Below, in pieces: positions 1 through 9,179 of a stretch of 64,000 bases of DNA (position 1 is the first letter of the stretch; every line of letters begins with the position of its first letter). The notes below the pieces were generated by a model that was not told the DNA's origin, made no database searches, and worked only from the letters and a program-made list of their open reading frames with translations. Location of the stretch: the NCBI RefSeq assembly GCF_024679095.1, contig NC_066516.1, forward strand, positions 6,524,681 through 6,588,680, in the 5' to 3' direction. Source of the stretch: Eriocheir sinensis. Its lineage: Eukaryota > Arthropoda > Malacostraca > Decapoda > Varunidae. Both the position numbers and the translations under genes were made by a program.

Positions 1-1229
1 CATTCGTTCTCCTTGTGCCCAACCTTTTCGCAGTACCAGCACGTTCCTTGGAACCTGTCTGTGTCGCTGACAGCGCCCTTTCGTGCCCTAAAGCCAGAAG
101 TCGAGTCGTCCCTGAAGCTTGACAAGCTAGACCTAACAAAGGACTCAAACTCCATGGCACGTGCCAGAGCTTCCTGCATTGATGTTGGCTTAGCTTGGTT
201 CACTTGTATCTTCAGCTGAGGGCTGTCCAGGGCATCGATGAATTGATCACGCAGCAAAACCGTCAGCAGGTCATGGGTGGCACCTGGGTATGCCTTGTGC
301 GCCATGCTCTCAAGGTCCTGAGCGAGTTCCTGAAGAGACTCGCCGCGCCTCCTGTTGCGGGTTCTGAACCTAACCCTGAAGAGCTCGTTCTGGTGCTTGG
401 TCCCATATCGTTGCTCCAGCGCCTGTGCCAGCCCGCTGTAGCTGCCCTTTGTCACATTGTCCAACTGCTCAAACTGAGCGCGGTAAGCCTCCCAGGAGAC
501 CTTGCCATCAAACTCCTGAGGCTTCTTTCTAACAGGCGAACCCAGCAGACTCATGGGGCTGGCGGAACTTCTTGCGGGGATAAACTCAGGCGAAACAGGG
601 CTCAAACTACCCCGGACTTGCGTAGGAGAAGCATCTTGGGTACAACTAGCCCCTGCAGGCACTGGCTGTCCGTTTCCAGCCAAGCAGTCTTCAAGGGCCT
701 TCACTCTGTCACTTAATTCTAATATTTCTTTGTGTGTCGTCTCCCGTACCACCTCCATCTCTTGTTGAAGATTTGTGTGTTCTTTCTCCACTTCTATCAG
801 GCGTTGTCTCAAGTTCGTGGTCACATCAGTCATTTCTCTTCGCACTGATTCACTGCCATCTTGTTCTGCTTTTAGCTGTAGCTGTAATCCTGTGAAGCGA
901 TCTTCTAGCTGTTCTTTGAGTTCTTGGAGTGTTCCTTCTTGTTGATGCTGTGCTCTTTCTTGTTGTTCTTTGAGTTCTTGGTGTGCTTTTTCTTGTTGTT
1001 CTTTGAGTTCTTGGAGTGTTCCTTCTTGTTGATGCTGTGCTCTTTCTTGTTGTTCTTTGAGTTCTTGGTGTGCTTTTTCTTGTTGTTCTTTGAGTTCTTG
1101 GTGTGCTTTTTCTTGTTGTTCTTTGAGTTCTTGGTGTGCTCTTTCTTGTTTCTCCCCCTGTAGTCTCAAGGCTTCCAAAAGTTCAGTCAACATGTCGTCC
1201 CTCTGGGCAGCTTGGGAACGAGTCTCCAT
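1..1229 (-). CDS. gag: Gag of a Ty3/gypsy-like LTR retrotransposon, truncated by the window edge
   Basis: Read on the minus strand from the ATG at 1229, the frame appears open to the window edge (about 409 codons). Order: a short N-terminus; a coiled-coil-like Gln/Glu-rich stretch of 11-residue repeats (HQELKEQQEKA type, encoded at about 924-1160); a Ser/Pro-rich linker; a capsid-like segment with KKPQEFDGKVSWEAYRAQF and ALEQRYGTKHQ; then a CCHC zinc knuckle at the edge (CWYCEKVGHKENE). Gag assembles the retrotransposon particle and its knuckle binds element RNA. The segment between AQFEQL and SYSGLAQ looks shorter than in typical gypsy capsids, so an internal deletion is possible. The 35-bp distance to the LTR fits a Gag start just after the primer-binding site. 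Protease, RT, RNase H and integrase would lie beyond base 1. Assignment to the gypsy type rests on the order coiled coil, capsid, knuckle and is family knowledge. Confidence 0.8.
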   Translation of the reverse strand, partial: METRSQAAQRDDMLTELLEALRLQGEKQERAHQELKEQQEKAHQELKEQQEKAHQELKEQQERAQHQQEGTLQELKEQQEKAHQELKEQQERAQHQQEGTLQELKEQLEDRFTGLQLQLKAEQDGSESVRREMTDVTTNLRQRLIEVEKEHTNLQQEMEVVRETTHKEILELSDRVKALEDCLAGNGQPVPAGASCTQDASPTQVRGSLSPVSPEFIPARSSASPMSLLGSPVRKKPQEFDGKVSWEAYRAQFEQLDNVTKGSYSGLAQALEQRYGTKHQNELFRVRFRTRNRRRGESLQELAQDLESMAHKAYPGATHDLLTVLLRDQFIDALDSPQLKIQVNQAKPTSMQEALARAMEFESFVRSSLSSFRDDSTSGFRARKGAVSDTDRFQGTCWYCEKVGHKENE

Positions 1230-1264
1230 GGCGAAAAAACAAATGGCTACACTCCTGACACCAG

Positions 1265-1669
1265 TGTTATGCCGGACGTGTTACTTGAGTTCCGTGTCGA
1301 CGTCAGGAGACTCCGTGGGAGTTGGATATGTAAACACTTTGCACCGCTTCTGTAGTTTAATATTCTTCCTCAGTAGTACACTTCACTCTGACTCTTCACT
1401 TACCACTAGCTTACTATGACTGGAACTCCCCTCCCTCGCCCTCTTCTCCTATATATATCCAGAACAGTACAGTCTAGAATGTTACAGTATATTTTAGATC
1501 ATACAAGAACACGCAGCAAAAATATATGCGAGTTGGCAACACTTCCCGCCTGGCGCCTGGCCGCGCCCCGCGGGGCGCGGACGGCTCGCCTTGCTCCCCG
1601 CCCCCTTGCTCGTTTCTCCGGGAGCCTTCTAGAGGCCTATGGTCGCCGGGGGAAGCTTCCAGCACAACA
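1265..1669 (-). repeat. 5' long terminal repeat of the gypsy-like element, with TATA box and primer-binding region
   Basis: On the minus strand the segment starts TGTTGTG and ends CATAACA, an inverted pair with TG..CA termini as expected for an LTR. Length is 405 bp. A TATATATAG box lies near 1450-1458. The next bases read CTGGTGTCAGGAGTG, which is where a tRNA primer-binding site belongs, and the gag ATG follows 35 bp later. The partner LTR is outside the window, so LTR identity and target duplication cannot be tested. The GC-rich block at 1545-1620 is part of the LTR upstream of its TATA box. Confidence 0.75.
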
Positions 1670-1996
1670 ATATTAGCAGCCTAAAGAGCCAAATGATGGA
1701 GGAACATTTTGAGATCAACAAAATTACACGATTTCTTAAACTTCTTTTTCTAAAAATATTTTTCTAAAAAGTGTCCGAATCATACCGGCTCTCCCCTATA
1801 TTGGAGAAGGTATATGGAGAAGGTGAGGGAGAGGACTGGAGGACTGTCTGGCACGGTTACTGGTTGAGGACGAAGAAACGAGAGAGAGTGGGAGGGAGGG
1901 GTTGTAGGGATAGATGGTGAAGGGGAAAAGGAGGGAAGGAAGGGAGGTGAGGAAAGACTGGCAGACTGGTTGTTATGTTGGTGGGAGAAGTGATGG

Positions 1997-2073
<77 letters not shown>

Positions 2074-2165
2074 AATAGGATGGTCACATGGATGGCGTTT
2101 AGGGGGTAAATATCCCATTCCCTTTATGATATTAGACAACTTTTGACGCTTCTCTTGTGTTTCCG

Positions 2166-2204
<39 letters not shown>

Positions 2205-2408
2205 GAGAGGAATAATAGAAAGAGAAGTGAAGAGGGAAAAATAGAAGAAACAGCTGCTAGATGATGCTGTCCTTCTGATCATAGTTCCGTACTTTTTACA
2301 TGTTCTCGAAAGAAAATTACTTCCTAATGTAACAAGTGAAAAGAAGGTGCTCCTTATAAACAATGACATTTGGGAATCACGAATGTCATAATCTAATATT
2401 TGTTGGAG
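1670..2408. repeat. Intergenic DNA with (GA)n at 2001-2071 and (GT)n at 2168-2199
   Basis: Between the LTR and the palindrome arm I see no gene. Two perfect dinucleotide tracts are present: GA for about 70 bp and GT for about 32 bp. The sequence around the GA tract is purine-rich. Open frames across the GA tract come only from the repeat. Confidence 0.85.
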
Positions 2409-2652
2409 CGTCGTCATCCATGTTGTCAGGAACCTGGACATTTCATATATGAACTTAAGCAAACCAATCACAGGGAAGCATTGCAAGGCGAAATTGCTGC
2501 GTGGAAGGAAACAGTGCAGGGACAAGCAGGAACAACGAGAGCCCCAAGGCGGTAGGGTTCCCGCTTTCCACACCATCTTTCATTCACATCTTAGTCTTAC
2601 ACAAACTGCAACAACGGCTTTCACCGAGTAGGTAAAAGATTATAATATTTCG

Positions 2653-2975
2653 CCTCCAAAAGTTCTTCGCCCGAACCTTGAGGCGGACGGGAATGTTTCT
2701 TGCGCGGGGTCCGAAGAGGAGGAGGCTGCCGGCCCTGGCCCAGTCGAGGAGCAGGCCGGCGACACCTTCGCGGAAGGGGCCTCCTCCACTGCCCCCTCGT
2801 CTCGAGACATTCCGTTGCTTAGACGCCAGTATACAAATGAGTCCGTAAACGATGCCAAATACGTAGAGGACTCAGCCAAAAAGAAACACGACTCAGCACA
2901 AGAAACACAAGACTCAGCAAACAAAACCATAGTAACAGTCACCTCAAATAACCCAAAACGAGGTGGGTGGGTGAG
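2653..2975 (+). other. Possible captured exon or relic reading frame at the outer end of the arm
   Basis: A plus-strand frame without ATG runs from the TAG at 2629-2631 through an acidic stretch (GSEEEEAAGPGPVEEQAGD) into NESVNDAKYVEDSAKKKH and then degenerate C/T-poor repeats. The second 100-bp copy at 3404-3503 encodes the same acidic segment and runs in frame straight into the 33-bp array. The bases coding SVNDAKYV are a single diverged version of the array unit, so this part probably shows what the array was amplified from. There is no initiator, no clear splice site and no recognised domain. It may be a relic of a host gene caught in the repeat, or simply a fortuitous open frame. Confidence 0.3.
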
Positions 2976-3503
2976 TAGGTTGGTGGGCGGGTGTGGAGGA
3001 AGAGGGGAGGGAAGGGAGGGGGAATAGGTGGGTGGGTGTATTGGTGGGTATAGGTAAAGAGGGCAGGAGGAGGGGAGGGGCATGGAGGCTCGCAGTGGGG
3101 GTAGGTCTTTAATAACTACCTTCCCGCTCACCTCCCTCCCTCCCTACCTACCTAAATACCTACCTCCCTACAACCTCCCTACCTACCAGCCTGCCAACCA
3201 ACCTCCCTCTCTCCCTGCCTCTCTCCCACACGCCTGCCTACCATCCTACCCGCCCACTTGCGAACCTGCAACACACCTCCCTCAAAACACACTGACTGGC
3301 ACACACAAACACAAGACTGAGTCCCTCAAAACACAATGACTGGCACACAAACACGCAAGACTGAGTCCATTAAAAACACACTGACTGGCACACAAAACGC
3401 GCGGGTCCGAAGAGGAGGAGGCTGCCGGCCCTGGCCCAGTCGAGGAGCAGGCCGGCGACACCTTCGCGGAAGGGGCCTCCTCCACTGCCCCCTCGTCCCG
3501 AGA
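2708..3503 (+). repeat. Pair of 100-bp direct repeats (2708-2807 and 3404-3503)
   Basis: Both blocks start GGTCCGAAGAGG and end CGAGA; only one or two bases differ. The same pair appears inverted in the right arm, at about 11060-11160 and 11757-11857. Each copy stands immediately before a match to the 33-bp array unit: a single diverged unit after the first and the long array after the second. This suggests the block and one array unit were duplicated together before the array expanded. Confidence 0.85.
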
Positions 3504-3507
3504 ACAA

Positions 3508-4350
3508 TGCGCACGTAAACGATGCGAAACACGTAAAGAATGCGCCCGTAAACAATGCGAAACACGTAAACAATGCGACCGTAAACGATGCGAAACACGT
3601 AAACAATGCGACCGTAAACGATGCGAAACACGTAAACAATGCGCCCGTAAACGATATGAAACACGTAAACAACGCGACCGTAAACGATGCGAAACACGTA
3701 AACAATGCGACCGTAAACGATGCGAAACACGTAAACAATGCGACCGTAAACGATGCGAAACACGTAAACAATGGGACCATAAACAATACGAAAAGCGTAA
3801 ACAATGCGACCGTAAACGATGCGAAACACGTAAACAATGCGACCGTAAACGATGCGAAACACGTAAACAATGGGACCATAAACAATACGAAAAGCGTAAA
3901 CAATGCGACCGTAAACAATGCGACCGTAAACGATGCGAAACACGTAAACAATGCGACCGTAAACAATGCGAAAAACGTAAACAATGCGACCGTAAACGAT
4001 GCGAAACACGTAAACAATGCGCCCGTAAACGATGCGAAACACGTAAACAATGCGACCGTAAACGATGCGAAAAACGTAAACAATGCGACCGTAAACGATG
4101 CGAAACACGTAAACAATGCGACCGTAAACGATACGAAACACGTAAACAAAGCGACCGTAAACGATACGAAAAACGTAAACAATGCGACCGTAAACGATGC
4201 GAAACACGTAAACAATGCGACCGTAAACGATGCGAAACACGTAAACAATGCGACCGTAAACGATGCGAAAAACGTAAACAATGCGCCCGTAAACGATGCG
4301 AAACACGTAAACAATGCGACCGTAAACGATGCGAAACATGTAAACGATAC
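3508..4350 (+). repeat. 33-bp tandem array, left arm (about 25-26 copies)
   Basis: The unit alternates CGTAAACAATGCGACC with CGTAAACGATGCGAAACA. Variants include GCGCCC for GCGACC and GAAAAACG for GAAACACG, arranged in short runs. Every unit contains GTAAACAA (reverse complement TTGTTTAC) or a close variant. Because 33 is a multiple of three and the unit has no stop in several frames, long open frames appear on both strands (for example repeats of VNNATVNDAKH or CDRKRCETRKQ); I treat these as by-products. One copy pair at about 3775-3905 is a higher-order duplication that shares GGGACCATAAACAATACG. Confidence 0.95.
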
Positions 4351-4615
4351 GGATTTATGCTATTCGTTGTTGTTATTATTATTATTGTCATTATATGTAT
4401 TCCGTGTGGTTAACAGTGATAAATGAATGACACCTATGTAAAATATAGATGGATTACCATTAATTAACCTAGGGTTATGTTACTATATTTGTATGCTATG
4501 TTTGCTTCAGTATTACACGATGCCAGTGGTTAGGTTCATCACATTAAGGAACTTGTTTATCCCAAAGCATTTCTTCACACTGTGGTCTTGCAGCAAGCAG
4601 TACTGGGGAAACAGT

Positions 4616-4809
4616 TGTTATGTCCCGGCAGTTAGCCAATCGGAGCATATACACAACAAATAGGATGTATAAAAATACGCTTTAAAACAAATCAGCTTTT
4701 ATTTGTTATTGGCGTCCATGACAAACTGTCTGAGGTGAAAGCTGCATACAGACTCGTAGCCTGAAGAAAAAGTCATATTGCTTCAAATAAAATTCATGAA
4801 TGTATAACA
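4616..4809 (+). repeat. Solo-LTR-like unit in the left arm (194 bp)
   Basis: It starts TGTTATGTCCC and ends TGTATAACA, giving inverted TGTTAT/ATAACA termini. Inside are GCCAATCGG (about 4634), TATAAAAATACGC (about 4670) and CAAATAAAATTC near the 3' end, in the order CCAAT, TATA, polyadenylation signal expected of an LTR. ACAGT precedes the unit, and ACAGT also overlaps its 3' end, so the target duplication is ambiguous. No internal retroviral coding region is attached. The right arm carries the same unit inverted at 8719-8912. Confidence 0.5.
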
Positions 4810-4874
4810 GTATACAGGTAGCAGTAGACGCATGCACACATACGCACACACATATATACTCGAAGAAACTTCTT

Positions 4875-7480
4875 TATTTTTTATTTTTTACAGCAAAGGA
4901 GTCAGTTCAAGGGCATAAAAAACGGAAACAAATATGAAAAAAAGCCCGCTAGTCACTGTTCCTATAAAGAGTTAGAGGAGTGGCCGAAAGATAGGTCAAT
5001 TTCGGGAGGAGAGGTGTCCTGATACCCTCCTCTTGAAAGAGTTCAAGCCGTAGGCAGAAGGAAATACAGATGAAGGGAGATTGTTCCAGAGTTTATCAGC
5101 GTGAGGGACGAAAGAGTGTAGATGCTGGTTAACTCTTGCGTAAGGGATTTGGACAGTAAAGGGATGAGCTTGAGTAGAAAGGCGTGTGTGGCGAGGCCGC
5201 GGGAGGGGGGGAGGCATGCAGTTAGCAAGTTCGTAAAAGCAGTCAGCATGAAAATATCGATAGAAGATAGAAAGAGAGGCAACATGACGGCGAAATTTAA
5301 GAGGTAGAAGACTATCAGTAAGAGGAGGAGAGCTGATGAGACGAAGAACCTTAGACTCCACTCTGTTCAAGAGAGCTGTGTGAGCGAATTCCCCCCACAC
5401 GTGAGATGCATACTCCATACGAGGGCGGACAAGGCCCCTGTAAATGGATAGCAGTTGTGCGGGGGAGAAGAACTGGCAGAGAGGGTACAAAACGCCCAAC
5501 CTCAAGGAAGCTGATTTAGTAAGAGAGAGGATGACCAAGAGTCAGTTAGGAAGGCAAGGAGATCATCAGTAGAACGCCCCTTGCGTTGAATCTTCCTGTT
5601 AAGGATTGATTCAAAAGCTTTAGATAGACAAGAAAGTAAAGCTATGGGACGGTAGTTTGAGGGATTGGAACGGTCACCCTTTTTAGGCACAGGTTGTTTG
5701 AAGGCATACTTCCAGCAGGAAGGAAAGGTAGATGTTGACAGGCAGAGGCGAAAGAGTTTGACCAGGCAGGGTGTCAGTACGGAAGCACAGTTTTTAAGGA
5801 CAATAGGAGGCACTCCATCAGGTCCATAAGCCTTCTGAGGATTGAAGCTAGAGAGGGTATAGAAAACATCATTCATAGGAATCTTAATAACAGGCATAAA
5901 GGAGTCAGAGGGGGCATGAGTAGGAGGAATATGCCCAGAATCGTCCAGAGTGGAGGTTTTAGAGAAAGTTTGAGGGAAGAGTTCAGCCTTAGAGATAGAT
6001 GAGACGGCGGTGCTGCCGTCAGGACTAAGGAGAGGAGAAAAAGATGAAGAAGTGAAGTTGGAGGAGATGTTTTTGGCTAGATGCCAAAAGTCCTGGGTAG
6101 AATTAGAAAAAGCAAGGTTTTGGCATTTTCTATCATTGAAGGAGTTTTTGGTGAGTCGAAGAATAGATTTGGCACGATTCCGGGCAGAAATGTAAAGATC
6201 ATGGTTAGCGGGAGTTCGAAGGCTCTGGTACCTTTTGTGAGCTGCCTCTCTATCTTTGACAGCACGAGAACAAGCGTGATTAAACCAAGGCTTGAGTAGA
6301 GAAAGTACGTGGAATGTATGCCTCCATTCCAGAGACAATCACCTCTGTGTTGCGCTGGGCACACACAGAGGGGTCTCTATCCTGGAAGCAGTAATCATTC
6401 AACGGGAAATCGGAAAAGTACATCCTCATGTCGTCCCACCGAGCTGAAGCAAAATGCCAGAAGCATCGCCTCTTCGGTGGGTCCAGAGGGTGTACAGGAG
6501 CAATAAGACAAGATACAGAAATAAGGTTGTGATCGGAGGAGCCCAACGGAGAGAACAGTTTGACAGAGTAAGCATAAGGGTTAGAGGTAAGGAAAAGGTC
6601 TAGTATGCTGGGCCGGTCTCCAAGACGGTCGGGAAGACGTTTAGGGTGCTGAACCAACTGCTCTAGATCGTTGAGGAGAGCAAAGTTGTAGGCTTGTTCA
6701 CCAGGCTGGTCAGTGAAAGAGGATGAAAGCCAAAGCTGGTGGTGAACAATGAAATCTCTCAAGATGGAGATTTCAGCGATGGGAGAGTGGGTCAAGATGT
6801 ACTCCACTTTAGGGTTCAGGTAGTCAAAGAATTTTACATAGTTGGTAGAGTTAGGTGAGAGATAAATAGCACAGATGTATTTAGTAATAGAATGGCAATG
6901 AAGTCTTAGCCAGATGGTAGAAAATTCTGAAGAGTCAAGGTCGTGGGCACGAGAGCAAGTGACGTCGTTGCGCACGTAGACGCAACATCCAGCTTTAGAT
7001 TGAAATTTAGGATATAGTAGGAGGGAACAGAGTAGAGACTGCTGTTAGTAGTCTCAGAAACCTGTGTTTCGGTGAGGAAGAGAAGGGAAGGTTTAGAGGA
7101 GGAGAGATGGTGTTCCACAGAATGAAAATTAGAGCGAAGACCGCGAATATTGCAGATATTGATAAAAAAAAAAGAGGTTCGAGGAGTTATCAGGACACCT
7201 CTCAAGTCGGCAGCCAGAAGGGGAGTCCTCCCTGGGGGAATTTGTGGTCCCCCTCCCAGGCGGGGACTCCGAGGCATTGTTTTGGTACCCCATTTTAAAT
7301 TTTGAATTTTGGGAAAAGGTGTGTGTGTTGTGTGAATGTAGTGTGGTGTGGATAGAGAGAGAATCCGTCTTTAGAGAACATGCTGAAGTTTGGAGGGCTT
7401 CAGCACCCTCCTCACTTCCCATATATACCTCACCGGGAGTGGCTTGCGCCCGTTCGGTAGGCGTCTTCCTACCTACTCCA
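4875..7480 (-). pseudogene. Non-LTR retrotransposon copy 1 (endonuclease + RT), internally deleted
   Basis: The minus strand carries the same LINE as 60738-63893. From the 5' side: an APE-type endonuclease (FFINICNIRGLRSNF, FLTETQV, then SSDHNLIS near 6530) and RT with [21 protein letters not shown] and a C-terminal KLWNNLPSSVFPSAYG. Three defects are visible against copy 3: several frameshifts, a deletion of about 48 bp at 5584 that removes the segment after LNRKIQ, and a large deletion of about 1.1 kb of coding at about 5535 that removes the YADD catalytic region. The 5535 junction lies in a shared TCCTCTCT, suggesting microhomology-mediated deletion. Homology to copy 3 ends near 7362; bases to about 7480 may be further 5' sequence of the element. 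The T-rich stretch at 4875-4890 is the antisense of its 3' end and abuts the inner edge of the palindrome arm. Confidence 0.88.
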
Positions 7481-7482
7481 GC

Positions 7483-7696
7483 CATATCCTGTCCATCCAC
7501 CACCCTTGTCAATGACTGCTTGAAGTCGTCGTCTCATGTTTCTCGTGTGGCGTCTAACAAGGTCTGGCTTACCCCGGAATACCTCCCAAATAAAACCTCA
7601 CGAGCGTGAGGCTAAAGTTCCGGAGATGTGCGCTCTAACTGAGGCTCCCGCGTGTTTACCATCGAGCCTCAGATATTTTCAATGGGGTTGCAATCT
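7483..7696 (-). pseudogene. Tc1/mariner-type transposase C-terminal fragment, inverted partner of 8439-8648
   Basis: The minus strand reads NPIENI followed by remnants of GSMVNTREPQ and ends GWWMDRI/GWTGY-like in shifted frames. NPIEN(L/I)W is the conserved block around the third acidic residue in Tc1-type DDE transposases. The piece is broken by stops and frameshifts. It is an inverted, about 90% identical match to 8439-8648, forming the second layer of the nested palindrome. Confidence 0.75.
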
Positions 7697-7705
7697 GCCT
7701 CCTTA

Positions 7706-7938
7706 CTAGTCTATGGCAGGAATTGGAACTGAGGGTGGTCCTGGAATATCACTGTCCATGAATTTATCTAATCTATTTTTGAATGTGACAATTGAATTGT
7801 CTTTCACCACATGACTGCTCAGTCTGTTCCATTCATCTCCCACTCTGTTAGTAAACCAATTTTTGCCTATGTCCCTGTTGAATCTGCATTTATCCAGTTT
7901 AAACCCATTACTACGTGTCCTACCCGGTTCTCTTACCA
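7706..7938 (-). pseudogene. CR1-like LINE RT C-terminal fragment (minus copy of a head-to-head pair)
   Basis: The minus strand encodes RSNGFKLDKCRFNRDIGKNW and NRLSSHVVKDNSIVTFKNRL, the tail found at the end of CR1-like ORF2s in this window (compare NSLPAEVVSAETINSFKKRI near 41700). It faces the plus copy at 7942-8228 across only a few bases, so the two make an almost spacerless inverted repeat. Confidence 0.75.
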
Positions 7939-7941
7939 GCA

Positions 7942-8228
7942 GAACCGTAGTACACGTAGTTATGGGTTTAAATTGGATAAATTCAGATTCAACAGGGACA
8001 TAGGCAAAAATTGGTTTACTAACAGAATGGTAGATGGGTGGAACAGGCTGAGCAGTCATGTGGGGAATGCCAATTCATTTGTCACATTCAAATATAGATT
8101 AGATAAATTCATGGACAGTGATATTAGGTGGGGTTATATTCACTGGAGCTTAGGTTCAAAGAAGCTGCCTTGTACAGGCCCACCGGCCTCTTGCAGACTC
8201 CTACGTTCATATGTTCTTATGTTCTTCT
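7942..8228 (+). pseudogene. CR1-like LINE RT C-terminus plus 3' end (plus copy)
   Basis: The plus strand encodes YGFKLDKFRFNRDIGKNWF and LDKFMDSDI, followed by a non-coding tail ending CATATGTTCTTATGTTCTT. That short ATGTTCTTATG tail resembles the 3' end of the larger CR1 copy at 59520-59545. It is the mirror partner of 7706-7938. The long frame that spans both copies is an artefact of the palindrome. Confidence 0.75.
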
Positions 8229-8648
8229 GTAATGTCAGCGCAAGGACTGTCAGACGACGATTGCACAGTGAGGAAGTGCATCACAGGACACCAGCAACAA
8301 AGGAATTCCTGACGGACCAGCATCGCGAGGGGCGACTTCAGTTTGTCGAGCAGTATGTGAGCTGCTAGGAAGAATTCTGGGAATGCGTTATCTGGACTGA
8401 TGAAAAGATGTTTGTGTCCAGGTGTCACGGCAAACGACATTGCAATGCAACCCCATTGAAAATATCTGAGGCTCGATGGTAAACACGCGGGAGCCTCAGC
8501 AAAAGCGCACGTCTCCGGAACTTTAGCCTCACGCTCGTGAGGTTTGGGAGGTATTCCGGGGTAAGCCAGACCTTGTTAGACGCCACACGACAAACATGAG
8601 ACGACGACTTCAAGCAATCATTGACAAGGGTAGTGGATGGACAGGATA
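8222..8648 (+). pseudogene. Tc1-like transposase, internally deleted
   Basis: The plus strand encodes SARTVRRRLHSEEVHHR, an in-frame TAG, then WECVIWTDEKMFVS, which matches the block carrying the first catalytic Asp of Tc1-type transposases. After CHGKRHC the sequence jumps into NPIENI and the C-terminal block ending GSGWTGY. The central region carrying the second Asp is missing. Only 7 bp separate its end from the inner edge of the right palindrome arm. No terminal inverted repeats of the Tc1 element could be identified. Confidence 0.8.
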
Positions 8649-8718
8649 TTGAGGTAAGAAGTTTCTTCGAGTATGTATGTGTGCGTATGTGTGCATGCGT
8701 CTACTGCTACCTGTATAC

Positions 8719-8912
8719 TGTTATACATTCATGAATTTTATTTGAAGCAATATGACTTTTTCTTCAGGCTACGAGTCTGTATGCAGCCTTCACCTCAGAC
8801 AGTTTGTCATGGACGCCAATAACAAATAAAAGCTGATTTGTTTTAAAGCGTATTTTTATGCATCCTATTTGTTGTGTATATGCTCCGATTGGCTAACTGC
8901 CGGGACATAACA
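8719..8912 (-). repeat. Solo-LTR-like unit in the right arm (194 bp)
   Basis: Inverted copy of 4616-4809, with the same TGTTAT/ATAACA ends and CCAAT, TATAAAA and AATAAA signals. It belongs to the palindrome arm and so was most likely duplicated with it rather than inserted twice. Confidence 0.5.
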
Positions 8913-9179
8913 ACTGTTTCCCCAGTACTGCTTGCTGCAAGACCATAGTGTGAAGAAATGCTTTGGGATAAACAAGTTCCTTAATGTGATGAACCTAACC
9001 ACTGGCATCGTGTAATACTGAGGCAAATATAACATACAAATATAGTAACATAACCCTAGGTTAATTAATGGTAATCCATCTATATTTTACATAGGTGTCA
9101 TTCATTTATCACTGTTAACCACACGGAATACATATAATAATAATAACAACAACGAATAGCATAAATCCGTATCGCTTAC

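Larger units (their letters stand above)
2409..4874 (+). repeat. Left arm of a large interrupted palindrome (2466 bp)
   Basis: This segment is the reverse complement of 8656-12156. The outer edge starts at CGTCGTCATCC (2409, pairing with 12156) and the inner edge ends at GAAACTTCTT (4874, pairing with 8656). Outside the tandem array the arms look about 99% identical by eye: a 492-bp stretch at 2640-3131 matches 11428-11919 with one visible amino-acid-level difference, and 258 bp at 3082-3339 match 11220-11477 without one. Internal order from the outer edge: an AT/CCAAT-rich end, a 100-bp block repeated at 2708-2807 and 3404-3503, a C/T-rich tract, about 42-bp repeats at 3286-3400, the 33-bp array, then a 194-bp LTR-like unit. 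A 3-bp deletion near 2457 distinguishes it from the right arm. No target duplication is visible at the outer edges. Confidence 0.92.

Noticed and set aside
3508..4350. CRISPR array
   Set aside because: Units are contiguous with no unique spacers, and the DNA is eukaryotic.
3282..4426. Several long overlapping frames across the left 33-bp array on both strands
   Set aside because: The period is a multiple of three and the unit lacks stops in several frames; simultaneous opening of many frames indicates repeat structure, not coding.
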